From: Gemmatimonas sp.
GTDB lineage: Bacteria > Gemmatimonadota > Gemmatimonadetes > Gemmatimonadales > Gemmatimonadaceae
Direction: 5' to 3'
Length of the DNA stretch: 64,000 nucleotides
NCBI GenBank assembly: GCA_013822425.1
Contig: PNKL01000003.1
Location: 1 to 64,000 of the forward strand
Shown here: one piece after another, positions 45,204 through 53,919 of the stretch
Numbering within the stretch: the stretch's first letter is position 1
Layout of the letters: the number at the start of each line of letters is the position of its first letter
Made by a program: the position numbers and the translations under genes
Notes under the pieces: generated by a model
Databases searched by the model: none
What the model saw: the letters and a program-made list of their open reading frames with translations, nothing else
What the model was told of the DNA's origin: nothing

Positions 45204-45712
45204 TGCGCATTGGTCTCATCAGCGACACGCACGATCGCGTGCCGGCCATCTCGGCGCTGCTGCGGGAGTTCCAGGCGCGCGGCGTGGAGATGCTGCTGCA
45301 TGCGGGGGATTACTGCTCGCCCTTCGCGCTGCAGCCGTTCCTGGACTACGCCGCGCCGATGGTGGGCGTGTTCGGACGCAACGACGGCGACCGCGAGGGG
45401 TTGCGGGCCACGGCCGCGCAGGCGCTCGCCTGCGAGCTGTTCGAGGCGCCGCACTCGACGCAGATCAACGAGCACAAGATCCTGCTGGTGCACGACCTCG
45501 CCGACGTGTCGGAGCGGTCGATGGCGTCGCACACCCTGGTCGTGCATGGGCACGAGCACAAGCAGGAGATGAAGACGCGCGGCGAGACGCTCATCGTGAA
45601 TCCCGGCGAGGCCTGCGGCTGGGTGTACGGCGCGCCGTGCGCGGCGATCATCGACCTCGACTCGAAACACGTCGAGTTCGTGAAGCTCGACGGCCCGGAA
45701 TGGAAGCACTAG
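45203..45712 (+). CDS. YfcE/MJ0936-type metallophosphoesterase
   Basis: 169-residue calcineurin-like phosphodiesterase. Metal motifs are [10 protein letters not shown] at the N-terminus, HAGDYCSPF, a variant GNHD box written as GRNDGD, LVHD and the C-terminal HGHEHKQ. Such small proteins hydrolyse phosphodiesters in vitro; the physiological substrate is unknown. ATG 45203 overlaps the lysA stop (TGATG), and the stop overlaps the guaA GTG. Confidence 0.9.
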   Translation: MRIGLISDTHDRVPAISALLREFQARGVEMLLHAGDYCSPFALQPFLDYAAPMVGVFGRNDGDREGLRATAAQALACELFEAPHSTQINEHKILLVHDLADVSERSMASHTLVVHGHEHKQEMKTRGETLIVNPGEACGWVYGAPCAAIIDLDSKHVEFVKLDGPEWKH

Positions 45713-47250
45713 TGAAGCGCATCCTGATCCTCGATTGCGGATCGCAGTTCACCCAATTGATCGCCCGCCGCGTGCGCGAGGCGCACGTGTACTGCGAGAT
45801 CCACCCGCCCACGCGCTCGCTGGCGTGGATACGTGAATGGAATCCTGCGGGCATCATCCTCTCGGGCGGGCCAAGTTCGGTCACCGACGAGGGGGCGCCC
45901 ACCTTCGAGCCGGGGATCCTGGACGTCGCGCCGCTGCTCGGGGTCTGCTATGGGATGCAGTGGATCGCGCACGCCGAGGGCGGGGAAGTCGTCGCCGGTG
46001 GCGGCCGCGAGTACGGGCGCGCCGAGGTGCAGGTGGTCGAGCCGGCCGGGCTCTTCGGCGGCTTCGCCGCCGCCGAGAAGACGACCGTCTGGATGAGCCA
46101 CGGCGACCACGTGGAGGCGGCGCCGCCCGGCTATGTCGTCACGGCGCGCAGCGACCGGGTGATCGCCGGCTTTCGTCATGAACGCAAGCCGGTGCACGCG
46201 GTGCAGTTCCACTCGGAAGTGGCGCACACGGTGCGCGGCGCGGAAATCATCCAGAACTTCCTCTTCGGCGTGTGCGGCTGTACGCCCGACTGGACGCCGG
46301 GGCATTTCATCGATATCGAGGTCGCGAAGATCCGCGCGCTCGTCGGCGACCAGCACGTGATCTGCGGACTCTCCGGCGGCGTGGACTCCTCGGTGGCGGC
46401 GGCGCTGGTGCACCGCGCGATCGGCGACCAACTCACCTGCATCTTCGTGGACACGGGACTGCTGCGGCTGCACGAGCGCGAACAGGTGGAGCGCCTCATG
46501 GGCCGCCACCTGGGCATCAAGCTCATCACCGTGCGGGCCGAGGAGCGCTTCCTGACGGCGCTCGCCGGTGTCGAGGAGCCCGAGCGGAAGCGCAAGATCA
46601 TCGGGCACACCTTCATCGACGTGTTCGAGGACGCCGCCGCCGAAGCGGGGAAGGGCGCGGCATTCCTGGTGCAGGGGACGCTGTATCCCGACGTCATCGA
46701 ATCGGTGAGCGCCAAGGGCGGCCCGAGCGCGACGATCAAGACGCACCACAATGTGGGCGGACTGAAGCCCGACATGGTGTTCACGCTCATCGAGCCGCTG
46801 CGCGAGCTCTTCAAGGACGAGGTGCGCAACGTCGGCCGCGAACTCGGCCTGCCCGAGGAGATGGTGGGCCGGCATCCGTTCCCCGGACCGGGGCTGGCGA
46901 TTCGCGTGCTGGGCGCCGTGGACCAGCCGAGCCTCGACACGCTGCGGCAGGCCGACGCCATCTACCTTGAGGAAATCCGCGCCGCCGGCCTGTACGACAC
47001 CATCTGGCAGGCGTTCGCCGTCTTCCTGCCCGTGCGCTCGGTGGGCGTGATGGGCGATGGGCGCACGTACGAGCACGTGATCGCCCTGCGCGCGGTCACC
47101 AGCACCGACGGCATGACCGCCGACTGGTTTGCGTTTCCGTCCGACGTGCTTGGCCGAATGTCCAGCCGGATCATCAATGAAGTGCCGGGCGTGAACCGCG
47201 TCGTCTACGACATCAGTTCCAAGCCGCCTGCCACGATTGAGTGGGAGTGA
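45712..47250 (+). CDS. guaA: GMP synthase (glutamine-hydrolysing)
   Basis: Converts XMP to GMP, 512 residues. The N-terminal class I glutamine amidotransferase carries the nucleophile in [11 protein letters not shown] and the His/Glu of [11 protein letters not shown]. The ATP-pyrophosphatase domain starts at [15 protein letters not shown], and the C-terminal dimerisation domain contains [14 protein letters not shown] and ends in KPPATIEWE. The GTG 45712 overlaps the previous stop; an in-frame ATG at 45700 would add four residues. Confidence 0.96.
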   Translation: MKRILILDCGSQFTQLIARRVREAHVYCEIHPPTRSLAWIREWNPAGIILSGGPSSVTDEGAPTFEPGILDVAPLLGVCYGMQWIAHAEGGEVVAGGGREYGRAEVQVVEPAGLFGGFAAAEKTTVWMSHGDHVEAAPPGYVVTARSDRVIAGFRHERKPVHAVQFHSEVAHTVRGAEIIQNFLFGVCGCTPDWTPGHFIDIEVAKIRALVGDQHVICGLSGGVDSSVAAALVHRAIGDQLTCIFVDTGLLRLHEREQVERLMGRHLGIKLITVRAEERFLTALAGVEEPERKRKIIGHTFIDVFEDAAAEAGKGAAFLVQGTLYPDVIESVSAKGGPSATIKTHHNVGGLKPDMVFTLIEPLRELFKDEVRNVGRELGLPEEMVGRHPFPGPGLAIRVLGAVDQPSLDTLRQADAIYLEEIRAAGLYDTIWQAFAVFLPVRSVGVMGDGRTYEHVIALRAVTSTDGMTADWFAFPSDVLGRMSSRIINEVPGVNRVVYDISSKPPATIEWE

Positions 47251-47252
47251 CC

Positions 47253-47465
47253 ATGCGGGCGGCGTCGCTGGTCATCATCGCTGGCGTGGGCGTGCCGCTC
47301 GCCGCGGTGCTCGGTTTCCGCACGCGAATGGCCGGTCCCGGCATCTGGTGGGGGCTGACTCTTGGCCTCGTCGTGGCGGCGCTGCTTCAATCGTGGCGGG
47401 TCCAGCGCCGTCTGCGTCTCGACATCGCGCGGGTGATGGTGGAGCACCAGACCGTCCCGTCCTGA
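47253..47465 (+). pseudogene. Relic of the C-terminal end of a MATE-family efflux pump
   Basis: 70 codons with ATG 47253. Two hydrophobic segments are followed by a basic helix. The run VPLAAVLGFRTRMAGPGIWW, GLTLGLVVAAL and WRVQRRLRLDIARV closely resembles the last membrane helices and cytoplasmic tail of NorM/MATE transporters (about 450 residues). The N-terminal four-fifths is absent, since guaA ends 2 nt upstream. It may still be translated as a small two-helix membrane protein. The family call is from memory of the motif and is not checked by alignment. Confidence 0.6.
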
Positions 47466-47482
47466 ATGCGGAACGAGCGGCG

Positions 47483-47935
47483 CTAGATGCCCTTCTCCTC
47501 GAGCAGCTTCATGAACTGCGCGGCCTCGTCGAGCGCGAGCAGCCGGTCGGGCAGGTCGGGCTCCTTGGAGAACTGGGCGATCTTCCCGAGTACCGGCAGG
47601 TACTGGTTGGACACCTCGAGCGGCGGCGCGACAATGAGGAAGAAGAAGTGCACCGGCTGGCCGTCCATCGCCTTGAAGTCGAGCCCTGCCTTCTTGCGGC
47701 CGAAGGCGACGCGCAGCTTGCTGACGACGAGCGACCGGCAATGCGGGATGGCGATGCCGCGCCCGATGCCCGTAGAGCCAAGGTTCTCCCGACGTTTCAA
47801 CATCTTGAACAGCATCTGCTCGTTTTTCTCATCCAGCGCGAGCAGGCCGATCAGTTCCTTGAGAACGTCGTCCTTGGTGGTGCCGGCCAGGTTGAGCTGG
47901 ACGGCATCTTCGGAAAAGAATTCACGCAGTTCCAT
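47483..47935 (-). CDS. ptsN: PTS EIIA-like nitrogen-regulatory protein
   Basis: 150-residue PTS EIIA type-2 domain. The phosphorylatable His lies in GIGRGIAIPHCRS. The closing motif LDEAAQFMKLLEEKGI is usual for PtsN. No EIIB/EIIC membrane parts accompany it, so a regulatory rather than sugar-transport role is likely. ATG 47935 gives the family start (MELREFFSEDAV). A good promoter lies 40-70 nt upstream, back to back with that of dusB. Confidence 0.9.
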   Translation of the reverse strand: MELREFFSEDAVQLNLAGTTKDDVLKELIGLLALDEKNEQMLFKMLKRRENLGSTGIGRGIAIPHCRSLVVSKLRVAFGRKKAGLDFKAMDGQPVHFFFLIVAPPLEVSNQYLPVLGKIAQFSKEPDLPDRLLALDEAAQFMKLLEEKGI

Positions 47936-47975
47936 GCGGGGCCCCGGAGGCGCAGAAATCGTCTGTAATGAGGCG

Positions 47976-48004
47976 AAGCTAACCTCCGGTGCAAGTGAAG
48001 TCAA
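47976..48004 (-). promoter_or_regulatory. Promoter of ptsN (minus strand)
   Basis: Read on the minus strand: TTGACT (48004-47999), 17-bp spacer, TAGCTT (47981-47976). The start is expected near 47969, leaving a 34-nt leader. Its -35 lies only 9 bp from the -35 of the divergent dusB promoter, so one regulator could affect both. Confidence 0.75.
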
Positions 48005-48013
48005 ATCGTGTTG

Positions 48014-48042
48014 TTGCACGGACTTGAGCTTCCAATTAAGTT
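48014..48042 (+). promoter_or_regulatory. Leaderless promoter of dusB-larB
   Basis: TTGCAC (48014-48019), 17-bp spacer, TAAGTT (48037-48042). Seven nt separate the -10 from ATG 48050, so transcription should begin at or within a base of the start codon. Confidence 0.75.
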
Positions 48043-48049
48043 GATCAGG

Positions 48050-49113
<1,064 letters not shown>

Positions 49114-49117
<4 letters not shown>

Positions 49118-49869
49118 TGCGCGACCGCGTGCGGGTTTTGCTCGGCGAGGTGGCAGCTGGTCGTCGCACGGTGGATGATGCGCTGGCCCAGCTCGATGCG
49201 GCGCCGGTGGAGGACCTGAGTTTCGCGCAGATCGATCACCACCGGGCGCTGCGTCAGGGCTATCCGGAAGTGGTGTTCGGGGAGGGGAAGACACCGGAGC
49301 AGGCGCTGCAGATCTGCGAGCGCCTCGCCGCCCATGGCGATGGCTTTCTCGTGACGCGAGCGGATGGCGAGATGAGGGCGGTCCTGTGCGCAGCCTATCC
49401 CGCCGCCGAATCCGACGAGTTGGGGCGCACGGTGCTGCTGCGTCGCGCCAACGCCGCGGTGCCCGCCGAATCGGGAGCGCTGATCGTAACCGCGGGAACA
49501 GGCGACCTGCCGGTGGCGCAGGAGTGCATCGTGGCGCTGCGCGCGTTCGGGCACGCGTCGCGTCGCGTGGCGGATGTCGGGGTGGCGGGCATTCATCGCG
49601 TGCTGGCGCAGCAGGAGACGCTGCGCGCCGCGCGTGTGGTGGTGGTGGTGGCCGGCATGGATGGCGCGCTCCCGTCGGTGGTGGGCGGGATGGTGCGCGT
49701 GCCGGTGATCGCGGTGCCGACGAGCGTCGGATACGGGGCGAGCTTTCGCGGCCTCTCGGCGCTGCTCACGATGCTCAACTCCTGCGCGGCCGGCGTGGTG
49801 GTCTGCAACATTGACAACGGCTTTGGGGCGGCGGTTGCCGCTTCGCGCATTCTCGAACTCGGCGCGTAG
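49114..49869 (+). CDS. larB: Nickel-pincer cofactor biosynthesis protein LarB
   Basis: 251 residues. The C-terminal half is the PurE-like fold with TAGTGDLPVAQE, DVGVAGIHR, VVAGMDGALPSVVGG and PTSVGYGASF. The essential cysteine is in MLNSCAAGVVVCNIDNGFG (Cys224), as in family members. LarB carboxylates nicotinic acid adenine dinucleotide to start the Ni-pincer cofactor of lactate racemase and related enzymes. Neither larC, larE nor larA is in this window, so the partners must be elsewhere or LarB has another role. ATG 49114 overlaps the dusB stop; 49117 is an alternative. Confidence 0.88.
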
Positions 49870-49872
49870 CGC

Positions 49873-51477
49873 GTGAGCGGCGCGCTGGCGCTGGCACTTG
49901 TCGCGGCCGGCGTGATCGCTGGCTACTGGTTCGGTGCGCGCCGTCGAACGGCGGATTTGCCGTCCGAGCTCGCTCCTGCTCCCGCGGCGCCGGCGCGGCC
50001 CTCGCTCAGCCCGGCGCAGGTACTGCGCGGCGAGGACCTCGCCGGACGGGCGGAGCGCGACGCCCGTGAACTGGCGGAGGAACTGCGCCCGTACCTCGTC
50101 GACGTCATGCGGCAGCATGGCGCGGTGGAAGTGACCTTGTGGCGGCATGCCGGTGGCGACGGCGCCGTGTTGGAAATCGCGGCCTGGTCAGGCGATGGGC
50201 CGCCCCCGGCTGCTGCGACGTGGGGAACAGTGCCGGAACGCGCGCTCGTCGCCTGGTCAGCCGCGGAGCAGATGGTGGGGTTCGAGCGGCGAGACGGCGA
50301 GCCGCGCATCGCCATCTGCCCCGTGCGGTTCGCCTCCGGCGAACCGGCGGGGGCCATCGTGCTCGCGGCGGCCGACCGGTTCGCGACCGCACGCGATGCG
50401 CTGCGAGACTGGCTGCCGCGGCACGCGGCGCAGGTGGGGCGACTGGCGAGCCTGTTCGCGGCGCGCAACGAGGTGGCGCGCCAGAGCCGCTTCACGCGCG
50501 CCCTCTTGCGCATCGCGCGCGACCTGCAGCGCGCGCACGAGCCCGACGCGCTCGAGCGCTCGCTGTGCGACTACGCCGTGGAAGTGACCGGGGGCGAGTT
50601 CGCGATCCTGCTGCGGTGGGACGCTGCGCAGCGCGCGGGGCGCGTGGCGGCGTTCAGCGAGCAGGCGCCGCGGGCGATGCGCGATGGCGTGGTCACGCCG
50701 GGATCGGTGGCGGGGACCGCCTGTCTCGAGGGGAGCGCATCATTCTGGGAGGACGCCCGCTTCCTCGCGGAGCGCGGCGGCTTGCTGCGCGACGACGATG
50801 GCGGCGTCGTGGCGGGGTCGATGGCGGTGCTGCCGATGATGCGCGGGAGCGCCGCCATGGGCGCGTTGGTAGTGGGCGCGTCACGCCCGGGCGTGTTGCG
50901 GGCGCTTGAGATTCGCAACGGCAGCGTGCTGTCGGCGCTCGCGGTGAACGCACTGGAGGCGTCGTGGGAGCTCGCCGAGACGAGCCGGCGCTCGCGCACG
51001 GACGCGTTGACGGGACTCTGGAACCGGCGCCACTTCGATGAACAGATGGAGCGCGTGCTCCATGAGACGGATCGGTTCGGCGGGTCCTGCGCACTCGTGA
51101 TCTGCGACCTCGACTACTTCAAGAAGGTGAACGACACGTACGGGCATGACGCGGGCGATGCGGTGCTGCAGCAGGTGTCGGCGGTGCTGCGCGACGGCGT
51201 GCGCACCGTGGACATCTGCGCCCGGCTCGGCGGCGAGGAATTGGCGCTCATCCTGCCGCAGACGTCGTACGAAGGCGCCATGGAGCTCGCGGAGCGCCTC
51301 CGGCAGCGCGTCGAAGCCACGATGGTGCCGCACGCCGGCGTCGCGATCCGCGTGACGGTGAGCATGGGGGTGGCGATCTACCGGGCCGGCGACGACGCGA
51401 AGGGCGGGCTGTTCAAGCGGGCCGACGAGAATCTGTACGCGGCGAAGCATCGGGGGCGGAATCGGGTTGTTGGGTGA
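49873..51477 (+). CDS. GAF-GGDEF diguanylate cyclase
   Basis: 534 residues. An N-terminal hydrophobic helix (about 4-22) is followed by two GAF-like sensory stretches (about 70-200 and 210-365) and a GGDEF domain (about 370-534). The active site is GGEEL (453-457). The inhibitory I-site RTVD (444-447) sits exactly five residues before it, so the enzyme should both make cyclic di-GMP and be product-inhibited. RTDALTGLWNRRHFDEQ and DLDYFKKVNDTYGHDAGD are intact. GTG start 3 nt after larB. A long palindrome follows. Confidence 0.92.
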   Translation: MSGALALALVAAGVIAGYWFGARRRTADLPSELAPAPAAPARPSLSPAQVLRGEDLAGRAERDARELAEELRPYLVDVMRQHGAVEVTLWRHAGGDGAVLEIAAWSGDGPPPAAATWGTVPERALVAWSAAEQMVGFERRDGEPRIAICPVRFASGEPAGAIVLAAADRFATARDALRDWLPRHAAQVGRLASLFAARNEVARQSRFTRALLRIARDLQRAHEPDALERSLCDYAVEVTGGEFAILLRWDAAQRAGRVAAFSEQAPRAMRDGVVTPGSVAGTACLEGSASFWEDARFLAERGGLLRDDDGGVVAGSMAVLPMMRGSAAMGALVVGASRPGVLRALEIRNGSVLSALAVNALEASWELAETSRRSRTDALTGLWNRRHFDEQMERVLHETDRFGGSCALVICDLDYFKKVNDTYGHDAGDAVLQQVSAVLRDGVRTVDICARLGGEELALILPQTSYEGAMELAERLRQRVEATMVPHAGVAIRVTVSMGVAIYRAGDDAKGGLFKRADENLYAAKHRGRNRVVG

Positions 51478-51481
51478 ACGG

Positions 51482-51621
51482 CCGATTGAGGATATGGACT
51501 CAGGATTGCGACTCCAGACATCGACGGAGGATTACGACTTGCGATTCTGCGGATGTCAATCGTCCGTCGTGGTCCTAAGTCGTTGTCCTGAATCGCGATC
51601 CTGAGTCCATATCGTCAATCG
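51482..51621. repeat. Long imperfect palindrome, second copy of the 27548 family
   Basis: The outer arms CCGATTGAGGATATGGACTC (51482) and its near-reverse-complement ending at 51621 differ by one base over the first 20. Pairing continues with more mismatches for about 58 nt towards a centre near 51550. The arms share TGGACTCAGGATT with the element at 27548. It occupies the end of the cyclase gene region, and its right arm contains the -35 of the ssrA promoter. Confidence 0.88.
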
Positions 51622-51640
51622 GTGCGTATCCTGCTATATT
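51612..51640 (+). promoter_or_regulatory. Promoter of ssrA
   Basis: TCGTCA (51612-51617), 17-bp spacer, TATATT (51635-51640). The start would be about 7 nt before the mature 5' end at 51655, consistent with a short precursor trimmed by RNase P. The -35 overlaps the right arm of the palindrome. Confidence 0.7.
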
Positions 51641-51654
51641 TAGATGTCAGTTCA

Positions 51655-52014
51655 GGGGGCGACCTGGTTTCGATTGTGTAGGTGGCTTCATGGCTGCGTG
51701 CCGAGGTTCTCGGGTTCCTCGTAAAACCGCCTGGGAAACGTTACCTGCGAACAACAACTTCGCTCTTGCTGCGTAAAGCTTAGGCTTTACCCCAGCAGTG
51801 CCCGATGGTCAGCCCTCCCGGGGCGGGCTGCCGGGTATCGCAAATCCGGGATAGCGTGGCCGTACGTCCTCGGCGGCCGCGCGAAACTCTCGAGGGCTCA
51901 TCCGTCGGTCGGGCGCTCACCACCCAGCCGCCGGAAACATCAATCGGTGAGCTACGCACGTAGACGCTGTGGATGATCCTGTGCAAGACGAGGGTTCGAC
52001 TCCCTCCGCCTCCA
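51655..52014 (+). ncRNA. ssrA: Transfer-messenger RNA (tmRNA)
   Basis: One-piece tmRNA of 360 nt. The 5' end GGGGGCG pairs with the 3' end CGCCTCC (one G-U) to form the acceptor stem, and the T-arm reads GAGGGTTCGACTCCCTC. The 3' A is encoded but CCA is not. The tag frame starts at the resume codon GCG (51747-51749) and reads A-N-N-N-F-A-L-A-A, then TAA (51774-51776). The ALAA end is the usual ClpXP/ClpAP-type degron. GGGAAACGTTACC upstream of the resume codon and several internal hairpins fit pseudoknots. It rescues stalled ribosomes with SmpB, which is not in this window. Confidence 0.97.
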
Positions 52015-52023
52015 TGACGACAG

Positions 52024-52053
52024 ATGGGCCGCGCGATGCGCGCGGCCCATTTG
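52024..52053 (+). terminator. Terminator of ssrA
   Basis: Perfect 12-bp stem (52024-52035 and 52039-52050) with a 3-nt loop followed by TTG. Its symmetry means it may also serve the convergent lytic transglycosylase gene. Confidence 0.8.
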
Positions 52054-52110
52054 CCGGCTGTGCCGTGCGTTGTCGGTACGGCGCTTCCGCCGGCGACCGT
52101 GCGGTCCCGC

Positions 52111-52734
52111 TCAGCGCGGCTTCTTGATGTCGGCGTAGTAGCGGTCGATCTTGCGCACGTAGCCGAGCGTCTCGCGGTAGCGCCAGCGTGGCACCGTGGG
52201 GGCCACCTGTTCGATGTGCGCCCACTGCTCGTCGCTTCCCACCACCCCCTTGGCCGTCGCGCGCGCCCGCCTGATGGTGCCCTCGCCGGCGTTGTAGCTC
52301 CCGAACATGAAGGCGGGGCGCTCTCGCTCGCTGATGGACTTCGACCACAGCTTCCAGAGGTACCGATCATGCATGATGCCGGCCGCGATGTTCCATTCGG
52401 GGTCGTTGATCGCGCCGAAATCGGGTCGCCTGGAGCTGATAGCCTGGTACGTCGCGGGCATCAACTGCATGATGCCGCGCGCGCCCACGTAGCTTGTCGC
52501 CTCGGGATCAAGGCCGCTCTCGGCCATCCCCTGCGCCTTGAACAGCCGCCAGTCGAAGCCGGGGCCAAAGTACCGCTTGCTGTAGCGACGAAAAGTCTCG
52601 TCGTACCGACTGGCGTTGCGCAACGCCAGTCGCCTGGTCGCAGCACGGGTCGTGTCCTGGCCGTGCAAGGCGGGAAGGAGGGCCGGCGACGCGAGGGACG
52701 CGGCCGCGAGCCACAGCGTGCTACGCCGCGCCAT
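52111..52734 (-). CDS. Secreted lytic transglycosylase (SLT domain)
   Basis: 207 residues from ATG 52734. A signal peptide (about 1-25, cleaving after LHG or HGQ) precedes an SLT domain. The catalytic Glu is Glu72 in AQGMAESGLDP. GARGIMQLMPATYQ and FGSYNAGEGTIRRA are the family's other two signatures. It cleaves peptidoglycan glycosidic bonds in the periplasm. An upstream in-frame ATG at 52851 would add 39 residues rich in Arg/Val/Thr coded by a 15-bp tandem repeat. That extension would bury the signal peptide, so I reject it. Convergent with ssrA. Confidence 0.88.
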   Translation of the reverse strand: MARRSTLWLAAASLASPALLPALHGQDTTRAATRRLALRNASRYDETFRRYSKRYFGPGFDWRLFKAQGMAESGLDPEATSYVGARGIMQLMPATYQAISSRRPDFGAINDPEWNIAAGIMHDRYLWKLWSKSISERERPAFMFGSYNAGEGTIRRARATAKGVVGSDEQWAHIEQVAPTVPRWRYRETLGYVRKIDRYYADIKKPR

Positions 52735-52743
52735 GGCGCGCCA

Positions 52744-52788
52744 CGCAGTGACGCGCCGCGCAGTGACGCGCCGCGCAGTGACGCGCCG
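52744..52788. repeat. 15-bp tandem repeat upstream of the transglycosylase
   Basis: Three exact copies of a 15-bp unit (CGCAGTGACGCGCCG) with degenerate flanks, lying just upstream of the chosen start (52734). It keeps the reading frame open, which creates a false N-terminal extension. Confidence 0.9.
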
Positions 52789-52855
52789 CACGAATGCGCG
52801 CCAGGCAACGGTGCGCGCCGCGCCTGCGCAGGATGCACGGAGACGGCGCACGGCC

Positions 52856-53059
52856 CTAGTTCAGCGCGTTGCCGATGATGAGCGCGATCGAGATGAAGAT
52901 CGAGGCGACAAAGATCGCGACCGCGACGTTGCCCTTGCTCAACTCCGCCGGGAAGTCGACCTCCGGCGTCAGCCGGTCAATCAGCCGGTAACTCAGGAAC
53001 ATGAGCACGACGCCGGCAACGGCATACAGCAGGTTGAGGGCGATGATCTCGAACTGCAC
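52856..53059 (-). CDS. DUF350-like small membrane protein
   Basis: 67 residues with a GTG start and GGGAG 5 nt upstream. Two membrane helices (about 4-25 and 45-65) flank a short loop LTPEVDFPAELSKGN. This matches the two-helix unit of the DUF350 (YjfL) family, whose function is unknown. It ends 5 nt before the extended frame of the transglycosylase and may be co-transcribed with it and with osmC. Confidence 0.7.
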   Translation of the reverse strand: MQFEIIALNLLYAVAGVVLMFLSYRLIDRLTPEVDFPAELSKGNVAVAIFVASIFISIALIIGNALN

Positions 53060-53149
53060 GCGGGCTCCCGTTCTGGGGTGACGGTCAAGGTCAGATCACG
53101 ATCCCGCCGGCCCGACGCTGCGCCGAGCCGGCGGTGAGATGCAGGCAGG

Positions 53150-53575
53150 CTACCCGGCCAGCTCCGCGTCGAGCGTCATCGGCACGGCCGCCAGCGCGCG
53201 TGACACGATGCAGCCGGTCTTCGTCTCCTCGGCGACCGCCTTGAACTCCTCGGCGCTGAGGCCCGGCACAACGCCGCGCGTCGTCAGCGCGATCTTCGTG
53301 ATCGCAAAGCCGGTCGCGCCCTTGTCAGCGGTCACCACGGCCGTCGTCTTCACGCGGGTAACGGGCTTGCCGCGCTGGGCGAGCGTATTGGAGAGTGCCA
53401 TCGAGAAGCAGGCCGCGTGCGCGGCGCCAAGAAGTTCCTCGGGGTTGGTGTCCGTGCTGCCTTCGAACCGGCTGATGAAGGAGAACGGACCGCTGAACGC
53501 GCCGCTGCCAACCGCCATCGTGCCGTGCCCGGACTTGAGGTCGCCGAACCACTGCGCTTCTGCCTTGCGATCCAT
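53150..53575 (-). CDS. OsmC-family peroxiredoxin
   Basis: 141 residues. The two conserved cysteines are in AAHAACFSMALSN and KTGCIVSRAL, as in OsmC/Ohr enzymes that reduce organic hydroperoxides. NPEELLGAAHA and the SGPFSFISRFEG segment are closer to the OsmC than the Ohr branch. The start ATG 53575 gives MDRKAEAQWFGDLKSG, typical of OsmC. The frame stays open upstream through Pro/Gln-rich repeat codons (53683-53777) but this is not needed. Confidence 0.9.
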   Translation of the reverse strand: MDRKAEAQWFGDLKSGHGTMAVGSGAFSGPFSFISRFEGSTDTNPEELLGAAHAACFSMALSNTLAQRGKPVTRVKTTAVVTADKGATGFAITKIALTTRGVVPGLSAEEFKAVAEETKTGCIVSRALAAVPMTLDAELAG

Positions 53576-53919
53576 AGGAAGGGGTCTCCAGAACGTGATG
53601 TGGGAATCGTCGATAAAGATAACGCGCCCAGAGGCGCGGTGCCTTCCCGGTTGCTGCGACGTGCGTCGATGCGACGTGCGCCGGTGCGGCGGCGACTGGT
53701 GCGGCGGCGACTGGTGCGGCGGCGACTGGTGCGGCGGCGACTGTGGAGGCGACTGTGGAGGCGACTGTGGAGGCGGCTTGACAGCGGCCGCGGCCGGCGG
53801 CATCGTGCCGCACCGGTGTGCCCTCGCTGCACGCACGTGATACGGCGTGTCGTGACGAATGCCGGGGAGGCAGGATGGCGCCGCATCGTGCCTCCAACGC
53901 TCCATCACCCTGAGGACGG
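53576..53919. other. Divergent spacer with tandem repeats
   Basis: This 344-bp spacer between leftward osmC and the rightward fusion gene contains the 15-bp/12-bp repeat array (53683-53777) and little else recognisable. AT-rich TTATCTTTATC (minus strand, about 53616-53626) may be the osmC -10 region, but no clear -35 pairs with it. GAGGA precedes the fusion-gene ATG. Confidence 0.5.
53683..53777. repeat. Nested 15-bp and 12-bp tandem repeats
   Basis: Four exact 15-bp copies (53683-53742) pass directly into 12-bp copies (53743-53754, 53755-53766, then partial) that share the GGCGACTG core. The second series looks like a derived, shortened unit of the first. Located in the osmC upstream region. 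Confidence 0.93.

Noticed and set aside
51990-52014. Separate tRNA gene or integration site at the tmRNA 3' end
   Set aside because: The T-arm and acceptor belong to tmRNA, and no duplicated 3' end or integrase follows.
51780-52370. Protein-coding frame on the minus strand over ssrA
   Set aside because: It overlaps a well-defined tmRNA and the transglycosylase gene, and the product has an Arg/Ser-rich composition typical of GC-rich shadow frames.
52735-52851. N-terminal extension of the lytic transglycosylase
   Set aside because: It is encoded by tandem repeats and would place the signal peptide internally; the start at 52734 gives a normal secreted protein.
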